Assembly: GCA_001303705.1 (NCBI GenBank)
Contig: LJUI01000166.1
Span: 1-5,388, forward strand
Source of the DNA: a candidate division TA06 bacterium SM23_40
GTDB lineage: Bacteria > LJUI01 > SM1-40
Length of the DNA stretch: 5,388 nucleotides
Reading direction: 5' to 3'
Part shown: one piece after another, positions 1-5,350 of the stretch
Layout of the letters: every line of letters starts with the position of its first letter
Numbering within the stretch: position 1 is the first letter of the stretch
Translations under genes and position numbers: made by a program
Notes under the pieces: generated by a model
Database searches by the model: none
Seen by the model: the letters and a program-made list of their open reading frames with translations, nothing else
Told to the model about the DNA's origin: nothing

Positions 1-676
1 CTGCCGCCTGGATTGCCGCTTTGGCCTCCTCCTCGAGCAGTATCGTCCCGCGACTCTCGCCAAACGCTTCCAAGGAATCTTCTGCAGCGCGAAGAGCAGC
101 CTCTGTCTCGGTAAGTCTCTTCTCGATAAATTCTCGCCTCCGTTGGATCTGTCGCACATCCAGCTCCCTGTTTACTCTGTCGAGCTCTTGCACGTACGTG
201 CGGGCGATCTTCGCCGCCAACTCAGGTGTGCGCTCAGTTGCAGAGATAACCAGCATACCTTCAGGGGTGACAGAGATCTCCGTTATCTCCTCGAGTCTGC
301 GGAGTGCCCGTATGAATTCATCGACTTCCCAGAGTTCCATCAGGTTGCATTCTTGAATGACCGCTTCGCCAACACTCCTGCTCCTCGCAAAGGCCGCAAT
401 CAGATCAGAGGGTGATGTCAAGAAGGGGATGCCGACCTGGGAGACGGCACCGAGACCGGCAAGAGGAAGTTGCGTCTGAAGCAGCGCCCCAAGAGCTCCA
501 AATCCCGATTCTTGTCCGGCAGGAAGAATAGTGGTGGAGGCCGTGTAGCGGTATGGGAGAACGAGACTGATAACGACCGCTGCAGCCACGACAAGAAAGA
601 CGTTAAGGATGATCAGCCGCCGGCGTTTGACGAGGACGCGCAGCACAGATCTCAGAGATACCTCTGTTGTCTCCAC
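1..676 (-). CDS. Wzz/GumC-family polysaccharide chain-length determinant (N-terminal part, runs off window)
   Basis: The first 225 codons are present; the 3' part lies beyond the left edge. Start is GTG at 676-674, chosen because GGGGAG (685-690) sits 8 nt upstream and an in-frame TAG lies before it. Residues 17-20 (KRRR) precede one membrane segment, about residues 21-40. The sequence then continues YRYTASTTILP, the usual junction of Wzz-domain proteins. Residues about 44-160 form the periplasmic Wzz domain, including the SRSVGEAVI element (99-107) and the PELAAKIARTYVQELD element (151-166). From about residue 160 the protein is a highly charged predicted coiled coil (NRELDVRQIQRRREFIEKRL and onward). 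Family members are inner-membrane co-polymerases that set polymer length and contact the Wza export channel. Position 83 bp downstream of a wza-like gene supports this role. Whether a C-terminal tyrosine-kinase domain follows, as in BY-kinase fusions, cannot be seen. Family call is firm; polymer type is unknown. Confidence 0.9.
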   Translation of the reverse strand, partial: METTEVSLRSVLRVLVKRRRLIILNVFLVVAAAVVISLVLPYRYTASTTILPAGQESGFGALGALLQTQLPLAGLGAVSQVGIPFLTSPSDLIAAFARSRSVGEAVIQECNLMELWEVDEFIRALRRLEEITEISVTPEGMLVISATERTPELAAKIARTYVQELDRVNRELDVRQIQRRREFIEKRLTETEAALRAAEDSLEAFGESRGTILLEEEAKAAIQAA

Positions 677-684
677 AGCCGATT

Positions 685-690
685 CTCCCC
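685..690 (-). promoter_or_regulatory. Shine-Dalgarno site of the wzz-like gene
   Basis: GGGGAG on the minus strand lies 8 nt before the GTG at 676. It decides a non-ATG start: between the in-frame TAG upstream and this GTG there is no ATG or TTG in frame. Confidence 0.7.
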
Positions 691-759
691 AGTTACCGGC
701 AACCGTCTGTAATAGCTCTGCCTATCGATTCCTCGAGTGCCTCTCCTGGCTGCCGTGTG

Positions 760-1578
760 CTACTTGGCGATAGCCATCCAGGAGAGGATGAGTGCCGTCA
801 CAGCAGTGGCAATCGTCACATAGTCACTCCACCACTGCAGGGCGACCCTTGGAACGACTATTCGGTCTCCCCGGTCGACTTCCGTCGTAATGTCCGCATC
901 CAGCTCGAATCCGTTCGGCCTCACCACCTTCATCTGCTTCAGACGGGCTCTTGATGTTGGTCCTCCCGCGACACCCAGGTAGTCACCGACGGTCATCTCG
1001 GGATAGTAGTCGTACGGACCAGGTCTGGCCACCTCGCCAGTGACGTATACTGAGGTCTCTCGAAACCCTCCTATCTGTACCAGAGTCAATTGGACCTGGG
1101 CGTCCCGCAAGTACGTGCGGAACTTTTCCTCCAGCACGAGGGCCCCATCGATCAATGTCAGGCCGGAGACTGGTACGACCGAGATGGGATGCATTGCCAG
1201 GACGGGCAACTCCAACTCAAATGTCGGCGAGGGGGTCAAGATCTCTCTGCCCTCAGCAGGTGGCCCCGGCAGACTCACAGTGAGGTTTCCATCGGCTGTC
1301 ACCGCCGTGACGTACGAGAAACTTAGCTTTCCCATGACAGTGACGAGCACCTCGTCGCGGGGCTGCAGGATGTGGGATCCCAGATCGATCGCACGCTCCG
1401 GGATCGCTTCCGCCGCCCTTTCATCTATCTCTTCGGCCGTACTCGGTATCACAAGGAGAAGGCACCCTGATGTCACAAGAACCACCCACGCAATGCAGCA
1501 CTGCAGGCGCCATAAGCGCGGCGCCGCAGCCGCATGTGACCGGCTCGCACAACGAGCTCTGTAGCAGTGTGTCCTCAT
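760..1578 (-). CDS. Wza-like polysaccharide export protein (Poly_export + SLBB) with C-terminal membrane helix
   Basis: The product has 272 residues. I start it at the ATG at 1578-1576, just after AAGGGGAG, rather than the in-frame TTG at 1611, which lies inside a strong hairpin and lacks a ribosome binding site. The N-terminus is Arg-rich, followed by a hydrophobic stretch (about residues 27-46) ending in STA before EE at 49-50, a plausible signal peptidase I site. A Cys at 39 follows TSG, but hydrophobic residues continue after it, so a lipoprotein is less likely. Residues about 66-170 fit the polysaccharide export domain (HILQPRDEVLVTVMG at 69-83). Residues about 176-243 form a clear SLBB domain (VYVTGEVARPGPYDYYPEMT, then LGVAGGPT). 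The end (about 249-270, starting WWSDYVTIA) looks like one membrane helix. E. coli Wza likewise ends in an outer-membrane helix, though that one is amphipathic. Its role is to carry polymer out of the periplasm with the Wzz-like partner. The protein is shorter than E. coli Wza, and only one SLBB domain is visible. Confidence 0.87.
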   Translation of the reverse strand: MRTHCYRARCASRSHAAAAPRLWRLQCCIAWVVLVTSGCLLLVIPSTAEEIDERAAEAIPERAIDLGSHILQPRDEVLVTVMGKLSFSYVTAVTADGNLTVSLPGPPAEGREILTPSPTFELELPVLAMHPISVVPVSGLTLIDGALVLEEKFRTYLRDAQVQLTLVQIGGFRETSVYVTGEVARPGPYDYYPEMTVGDYLGVAGGPTSRARLKQMKVVRPNGFELDADITTEVDRGDRIVVPRVALQWWSDYVTIATAVTALILSWMAIAK

Positions 1579-1597
1579 CTGCTCCCCTTTTTCGAAA

Positions 1598-1639
1598 TGC
1601 CGGGACGCCAATGCAGCTCAGACTTCGGCGTCCCGGCAT
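1598..1639 (-). promoter_or_regulatory. Perfect 13-bp inverted repeat (hairpin) in the wza-like leader
   Basis: ATGCCGGGACGCC (1597-1609) is exactly mirrored by GGCGTCCCGGCAT (1627-1639) around a 17-nt loop. In the minus-strand transcript the hairpin ends about 18 nt before the ATG at 1578, directly next to the AAAAAGGGGAG ribosome binding region. There is no U-tract after it on either strand (TTTCG on minus, ATAGAAAT on plus), so it is not a standard intrinsic terminator. It could act as an attenuator, an mRNA-stability hairpin, a protein-binding RNA element or a DNA operator. The structure is read directly; the role is inferred. Confidence 0.7.
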
Positions 1640-1709
1640 AGAAATCTACCCCGTGGACGAAACTGCCCCTTCACTCCTACCGAGACACCTGTCGAAGCTC
1701 TACGGATAA

Positions 1710-1730
1710 GGCCGCCCTCTCCCGGCAGCC
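1710..1730 (-). promoter_or_regulatory. Leader hairpin (7-bp stem, 7-nt loop)
   Basis: On the minus strand GGCTGCC, loop GGGAGAG, GGCGGCC. The stem pairs over all 7 positions with one U-G wobble, and the loop is all purine. It lies in the middle of the presumed 5' leader of the wza-like gene, between two other hairpins. Confidence 0.5.
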
Positions 1731-1741
1731 TGGCGCTCTCC

Positions 1742-1770
1742 GGGGCTGTCGATGCTATCGATTCAGCCCC
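1742..1770 (-). promoter_or_regulatory. Leader hairpin (7-bp + 5-bp stems, 3-nt loop)
   Basis: On the minus strand GGGGCTG, AA bulge, TCGAT, loop AGC, ATCGA, CAGCCCC. Twelve base pairs form with a 2-nt asymmetric bulge. No U-tract follows, so it is not a terminator. It is the second of the leader hairpins after the candidate promoter. Confidence 0.55.
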
Positions 1771-1885
1771 TGAAAGAAATCCCTAACATTCAACAAGCTT
1801 CGATAGGAACTATCCTCCATCGGGGTCTATGCTTACATAAAAGACTTGCCAACTCAACGAGAATGCAACAAATGCCTCCTGGTAC

Positions 1886-1914
1886 TATCTACCAAACCCG
1901 TAAGGGATTGTCAA
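1886..1914 (-). promoter_or_regulatory. Candidate sigma-70-type promoter for the wza-wzz genes
   Basis: On the minus strand a perfect -35 TTGACA (1909-1914) is followed by a 17-nt spacer and a weak -10, TAGATA (1886-1891; 3 of 6 consensus positions). Upstream of the -35 is an A-rich stretch (1917-1935, AAAATCTAGAAAAAAAGAG) that resembles an UP element. This is the most AT-rich spot in the window. Transcription would begin near 1879 and give a leader of about 300 nt before the wza-like ATG. The exact -35, the spacing and the A-tract support the call; the poor -10 limits confidence. Confidence 0.45.
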
Positions 1915-1980
1915 CTCTTTTTTTCTAGATTTTGGGGAACTTTACGCAGGCTCAAATGGCCCTTGAATGCCAACAATGCC

Positions 1981-2270
1981 GAGGGGGTCCGGCCGGAGTC
2001 CGGTCTCTCGGGTCCTGACGCGCACTCTGACCGGGTGGACTCAGGAATTGCGCTCGTCCTCGGCGTCCAGGCGCGGTTCCTGCCCCGGCTTCGGGCTGCC
2101 CGATCGACCTCCCGCCGAGGGTGCGACATGCCTGTCCGGAATCCGATCTCGCGTCGAGGGTCCCCGCCGAGCATCTCATCCGGCAAGCGTCTCATCCGCG
2201 GAGGGTCCGATATCTCGGTCCGGAGTGCGATCTGGCGCCAAGCGTCCGCGCAAGCGTCCCCCTCATGCGT
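1981..2270. repeat. Decayed GC-rich tandem-like repeat region downstream of the dehydratase gene
   Basis: Related blocks can be aligned on the plus strand at 1995-2015, 2044-2068, 2138-2163, 2203-2221 and 2222-2247. They share a pattern of GGAnTCCGATCTC, a short variable stretch, then TCGnGGGTCC or a close variant. The best pair (2138-2163 and 2222-2247) agrees at about 20 of 26 positions. Spacing is irregular and some copies have internal deletions, so it is an old, eroded array or a set of related insertions rather than a clean tandem repeat. It begins within about 40 bp of the stop codon of the dehydratase gene and ends at the AT-rich promoter segment. No protein feature is visible here. 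Confidence 0.5.
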
Positions 2271-2307
2271 CCCCGCCGCCCACCGATTGCGCTCTCCCCC
2301 ACTCACC

Positions 2308-3357
2308 TCATCCTCGCGGCCGTCCACCCCCGGGCAGCGTCTCCTCATACCATCTGACCGTAAACTCGTGGTATTCCCGCTTCGTCTCAATGATGTTCCT
2401 CCACCACCGCTCATTCTCGACATACCAGTCGATCATCTTTCCCAGGCCGACCTTGAATTCCGTCTTCGCACGCCATCCCAGGAGCTTCTGGGCCTTGGCG
2501 GTCGAAGCACAGTGGCGCTTCACGTGGCCGGGGCGGTCAGCGACGAATTTCTTGAGTTCGAGCGGCTTGCCGATGTGGGTCAATATCTGATCAGTGATCG
2601 TGAGGACGTTCGTCTCCTTGCCTGTGCCGAGATTGATCACCTCTCCTTTGAGCTTCGCCAGATCTTGGGCGAGCGCGCGACCCAGCCCCTCACAGCAATC
2701 CTCGACAAAGACCCAGTCCCGTGTGTTCTTGCCGTCGCCGTACATGGGCAGGGGCTTGTCCTGAAGCGCATTCAGGATGAAAAACGGGATGAGCTTCTCG
2801 GGAAACTGATTCGGGCCGTAGTTGTTGAACGGACGTATGATGACGATCGGGAGGTCATAGGTGGCATAATACGAATAGGCAAGGCGATCCGCTCCCACCT
2901 TACACCCTGCGTACGGGCTCATCGGCTTCAACGGGTGGTCTTCTGTCATGGGGACGGACTCGGCGGTCCCATAGACCTCGCTTGTCGAGATATGAATGAA
3001 ACGCTCCACATCGGATCTTCGCAGCGCCTCGAGCAGTACCTGCGTCCCCTTGACATCCGTGCTGACGAACGGATCTGCGTTGTCGATAGACCGATCGACG
3101 TGCGTTTCGGCCGCGAAATGGATGACCTGGTCTGCACCCTTCATTGCGTCGGCCACTGCCTTGGGATCCCGGATATCTCCGTGTCGGAAATCGAAGTTTG
3201 GGTGGCTGCGCTCTTCTTCCGAGAAGTTATCCAGGTTACCGGCATAGGTGAGCGCGTCGAGGATCATCATCTTGCGTTCGGGATGTTCGCGAAGCATCCG
3301 TCTCACGAAGTTGCTCCCGATGAACCCTGCGCCACCCGTCACGAGAAGGTATCCCAT
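2308..3357 (-). CDS. rfbB: RmlB/RfbB-type nucleotide-sugar 4,6-dehydratase (extended SDR), probably dTDP-glucose 4,6-dehydratase
   Basis: The product has 349 residues from the ATG at 3357, which lies 7 nt after AGGGAG; the adjacent ATG at 3360 is only 4 nt away and would add one residue. RmlB proteins are usually about 350-360 long, so it is complete. It is an NAD-binding Rossmann enzyme that oxidises C4, eliminates water across C5-C6 and reduces C6, giving a 4-keto-6-deoxy sugar nucleotide. Visible motifs are TGGAGFIG (7-14), AAETHVDRSI (82-91), catalytic YAGCK (Tyr149, Lys153), NNYGPNQFPEKLIP (178-191), RDW and DRPGH (274-278). These last blocks are typical of RmlB. The catalytic triad reads T125-S126-E127 instead of the Thr-Asp-Glu of RmlB, and the usual RRY after DRPGH is KRH. 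TSE is found in GDP-mannose dehydratase and UDP-glucuronate decarboxylases, so the substrate or the reaction could differ. The tail after about residue 338 (ETLPGGGRPRG) is Gly/Arg-rich and may be an extension into spacer DNA. Cytoplasmic; it would feed the polysaccharide made by this locus. Confidence 0.85.
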   Translation of the reverse strand: MGYLLVTGGAGFIGSNFVRRMLREHPERKMMILDALTYAGNLDNFSEEERSHPNFDFRHGDIRDPKAVADAMKGADQVIHFAAETHVDRSIDNADPFVSTDVKGTQVLLEALRRSDVERFIHISTSEVYGTAESVPMTEDHPLKPMSPYAGCKVGADRLAYSYYATYDLPIVIIRPFNNYGPNQFPEKLIPFFILNALQDKPLPMYGDGKNTRDWVFVEDCCEGLGRALAQDLAKLKGEVINLGTGKETNVLTITDQILTHIGKPLELKKFVADRPGHVKRHCASTAKAQKLLGWRAKTEFKVGLGKMIDWYVENERWWRNIIETKREYHEFTVRWYEETLPGGGRPRG

Positions 3358-3360
3358 CAT

Positions 3361-3580
3361 ATATCTCCCTGTACTAGGCTGACTGCGGCTAAGTCCTCTT
3401 CCCCAAGGGTATCTGCAGTTACGTCGTACTGTCCGAGGCTGCCTCCCGATTCCTGTTTCAATGGTGTATTCGCTTCCTGCCCTACCCTTGATCCGACTCC
3501 ACCATGTCCCGACCGTTCCACCTGCGCACACTATCCTGTTCGCCCCGATTTCATTCGAGCCTCACCCGCATGGCGCCACA
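3361..3580. other. Spacer upstream of the dehydratase gene
   Basis: This is about 200 bp between the dehydratase start and the 20-bp repeat. Only the ribosome binding site at 3365-3370 stands out. No convincing -35/-10 pair, terminator or small gene was found. The block at 3561-3580 shows faint similarity to the neighbouring repeat (CTCACCC, GCCACA) and may be a decayed unit. Confidence 0.4.
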
Positions 3581-3704
3581 CGCTTCCGGTCACCCTCACA
3601 CCCGTGCGCTCACCCCAACGCGCCTGCGCTCACCTCCATACGCCTGTGCTCACCGGCACGCGCCTACGCTCACAGCCATACGTCTCTGCTCACCCCCACA
3701 CGCC
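3581..3704. repeat. 20-bp tandem repeat, six units, overlapping the permease stop codon
   Basis: Six head-to-tail 20-bp units start at 3581, 3601, 3621, 3641, 3661 and 3681, with a CGCC stub at 3701-3704. The plus-strand consensus is close to CGCCTGCGCTCACCCCCACA. The GCTCAC core recurs exactly every 20 bp from 3608 to 3688 (GGTCAC at 3588). Differences are mostly single substitutions; there are no indels. The permease TGA (3690-3692) and its last codons lie inside the last unit, so the array starts in coding sequence and extends away from it. Twenty is not a multiple of three, so it is not a coding repeat. Confidence 0.85.
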
Positions 3705-4964
3705 CCAGATAAACGCTGAGGCCACTGCAACGGCGATGACCGAGAACGGAAATCCGATCCTGGCGAATTCAAAAAAGTTGGTGTGATGGCCGCGCTTGCG
3801 GAGCATCCCCACGGCGACGACGTTTGCCGCCGCACCGATCGGCGTAATGTTCCCCCCGATCGAGGCGCCGATGAGCACTCCGAACAGGAACAGGTAGGGC
3901 GACATGCCGATTCCGGCTGCGATCGTCTGGCCCACCGGTATCATCGCCGTCACATATGGCACATTATCCACGAACGCAGACACGAAGACAGAGAGCCAGA
4001 CGAGGAGCGAGTACGTTGCGAAGACGCTCCCGCCCGATAACCGGGCGATCTTATCGGCAATGTCATTGACGACACCATGAGCGACGAGCGAGCCGACGAG
4101 CACGAAAATCCCCGCCAGAAAGAATGTCGTCTCCCAGTCGAAGTTCTTGAGAACCGTAAGGCTCCGTTCCTTCTGTCTTGCCGTCTGCCAGACAAGACCC
4201 GCCACCGCGAACACCATGCAGATGATGCCGCCGAGATTCGGGATCCGCGCGGCCGCCCCGGAGCTCACGGCGAGCGCCAGCGTCATCCCGGCGAGAAGCC
4301 CGGTCGGCACCCATGACTCGATAACCGTCTCCGGCGGTATCCTGGCCCGCTCCCGGTGCCCCCGGAAGATCACATAGAGCACGATGAGGGATGCCAGTGC
4401 GCCCAACTCGATCGCGAAGAAGATGCTCATCCGGCCCTGGAAGAAGAAGAAATCGTTGAACGTCATCCCGGTGTACCCGGCCAGGATCATGCTCGGAGGG
4501 TCGCCGATCAGGGTCGCCGCGCCCTGCAGGTTCGAGCTGATTGCGATGCCGATAAGGAGCGGCACCGGCGACACCCTGATGCGAGCAGCGATCGCGAGCG
4601 CAACCGGGGCAACGATGAGGACGGTCGCCACATTCTCCACAAAGGCCGAGATGATTCCGGAGAGTGCCGACACCAGGAGAAATGCCATCCCCACGCTCGT
4701 CGACCTGTTGACGAGCCATTCTGCGAGGTAGGCAGGGACCTTCGAGTAGACGAACAGTTCGGCGACGATCAACGCACCCCAGAAGATCCCCATCACGTTC
4801 CAGTTGATCGACGACAGGGCGTCGCCGGGGGTAATGGCCCCCAGGACGAACAGAATCCCTGCCCCCACCCAGACGGCCAGTCCCTTGAACCGGTGACTGA
4901 CAGCGAGAAAGACGTAGACGACGCAGAAGACGCCGATCACCGCGATCTTCGGGCTCAGCACCAA
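3690..4964 (-). CDS. Ion-transporter-superfamily permease (SLC13/ArsB/NhaD/CitM-like), substrate unknown
   Basis: The product has 424 residues and is an inner-membrane secondary transporter with roughly 11-12 hydrophobic segments. Start is TTG at 4964-4962, because a full-strength GGAGGTGA (4973-4980) sits 8 nt upstream. The GTG directly after it (4961) is the alternative; a longer start at TTG 4991 has no properly spaced site and would lie in the repeat array. The two-fold internal duplication of the superfamily is visible. Repeat 1 has SAFVENVATVLIVAPV (106-121) and GAATLIGDPPSMILAG (148-163). Repeat 2 has SAFVDNVPYVTAMIPV (329-344) and GGNITPIGAAANVVAVG (370-386). These Asn-containing paired motifs form the ion and substrate sites in relatives. 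The look resembles the ArsB/P-protein/NhaD side of the superfamily rather than dicarboxylate carriers, but arsenite, Na+/H+ or organic acid cannot be decided. Repeats flank the gene on both sides. No nearby arsR-like or other regulatory gene hints at a function. Confidence 0.85.
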   Translation of the reverse strand: MVLSPKIAVIGVFCVVYVFLAVSHRFKGLAVWVGAGILFVLGAITPGDALSSINWNVMGIFWGALIVAELFVYSKVPAYLAEWLVNRSTSVGMAFLLVSALSGIISAFVENVATVLIVAPVALAIAARIRVSPVPLLIGIAISSNLQGAATLIGDPPSMILAGYTGMTFNDFFFFQGRMSIFFAIELGALASLIVLYVIFRGHRERARIPPETVIESWVPTGLLAGMTLALAVSSGAAARIPNLGGIICMVFAVAGLVWQTARQKERSLTVLKNFDWETTFFLAGIFVLVGSLVAHGVVNDIADKIARLSGGSVFATYSLLVWLSVFVSAFVDNVPYVTAMIPVGQTIAAGIGMSPYLFLFGVLIGASIGGNITPIGAAANVVAVGMLRKRGHHTNFFEFARIGFPFSVIAVAVASAFIWGVWG

Positions 4965-4972
4965 TGTACCGC

Positions 4973-4980
4973 TCACCTCC
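4973..4980 (-). promoter_or_regulatory. Strong Shine-Dalgarno site of the permease gene
   Basis: GGAGGTGA on the minus strand is fully complementary to the 3' end of 16S rRNA and is 8 nt from TTG 4964. It fixes the start downstream of the 25-bp repeat array, whose last unit ends only 3 bp away, at 4984. Confidence 0.75.
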
Positions 4981-4983
4981 GTG

Positions 4984-5333
4984 AATGTCAACTCCCATGC
5001 GTGGCGGGAGCGTCAAGCTCGTCTTGAGGGCCTGGTGTCGACTCCCCTCGAAGGCCTCAGCGTCAGCTCTCGTGCGTGGCCTTAGCGTCAACTCTTGTGC
5101 GTGGCCTGAGCGCCAACTCTTGTGCCCGACCTGAGTGTCACCTCTTATGCCTGGTCTCGGCGTCAGCTCTCGTGCCTACTCTCAACGTCAGCTTTCGTGC
5201 CTGGTCTCAACGTCTGCTCTCGCGCCTGATCTCAACGTCAGCTTTCGGGCCTAATCTCATCGTCGGCTCTCGTGCCCGATCTCAACGTCGGCCCTCGAGC
5301 CTGCTCTGGACGTCAGCTCTTTCGTCCGGCCTG
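4984..5333. repeat. 25-bp degenerate tandem repeat, about 14 units, directly upstream of the permease gene
   Basis: On the plus strand, eleven exact 25-bp steps run from 5059 (starts 5059, 5084, 5109 and so on to 5309, ending 5333). They are preceded by three less regular units (4984-5008, 25 bp; 5009-5034, 26 bp; 5035-5058, 24 bp). The core of a unit is close to CGTCAGCTCTCGTGCC, then TGGTCTC and AA before the next core. The CGTC, C-T-T/C and GCC positions are best kept; most changes are transitions. Units near the middle (5184-5258) resemble each other most, as expected of local expansion. There are no spacers, so this is not CRISPR, and 25 bp is not a coding period. The array fills nearly the whole gap and stops 3 bp short of the permease ribosome binding site, so any permease promoter must lie within or to the right of the array. 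Confidence 0.88.
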
Positions 5334-5350
5334 AGCCGTCCCCTGCCTCC

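Larger units (their letters stand above)
1579..1980. other. Non-coding leader/promoter region upstream of the wza-like gene
   Basis: No reading frame here has recognisable protein features. The right part (about 1790-1975) is AT-richer and holds the candidate promoter. The left part (1598-1770) is GC-rich and holds three clear hairpins. A smaller 5-bp hairpin with a 3-nt loop (1802-1814, GATAG/CTATC) lies between. No transfer RNA, CRISPR or insertion-sequence end was recognised. Confidence 0.6.

Noticed and set aside
1-415. Plus-strand frames across the left edge
   Set aside because: They are antisense to the Wzz-like gene, whose membrane segment and coiled coil are clear on the minus strand.
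1579-1611. Longer start (TTG at 1611) for the Wza-like protein
   Set aside because: It lies within the 13-bp hairpin and has no ribosome binding site; the ATG at 1578 has AAGGGGAG directly upstream and gives a proper signal-sequence length.
1671-1684. ops/JUMPstart element for RfaH in the wza leader (CGGTAG on the minus strand)
   Set aside because: Only six bases match the core of the ops consensus and the remainder does not fit; too weak to call.
1831-1855. Sigma-54 promoter (TTGGCA on the minus strand)
   Set aside because: The GG element lacks a GC at the required distance downstream.
1909-1930. Intrinsic terminator on the plus strand (eight-T run at 1917-1924)
   Set aside because: There is no plus-strand gene before it and only a 3-bp CCC/GGG stem upstream; the tract fits better as the A-rich element upstream of a minus-strand promoter.
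1846-3786. A 646-codon open frame on the plus strand
   Set aside because: It is antisense to the dehydratase gene, which has full family motifs on the minus strand; its product is low in recognisable features, and it runs through two repeat regions. High GC and codon bias explain the open frame.
4063-5091. A 342-codon minus-strand frame overlapping the permease
   Set aside because: It is out of frame with the permease, very rich in Arg/Gly/Asp/Pro and has no membrane segments or family motifs; it is a shadow of the real gene.
4984-5333. CRISPR array
   Set aside because: Units are directly adjacent with no unique spacers, and units are too diverged for CRISPR repeats.
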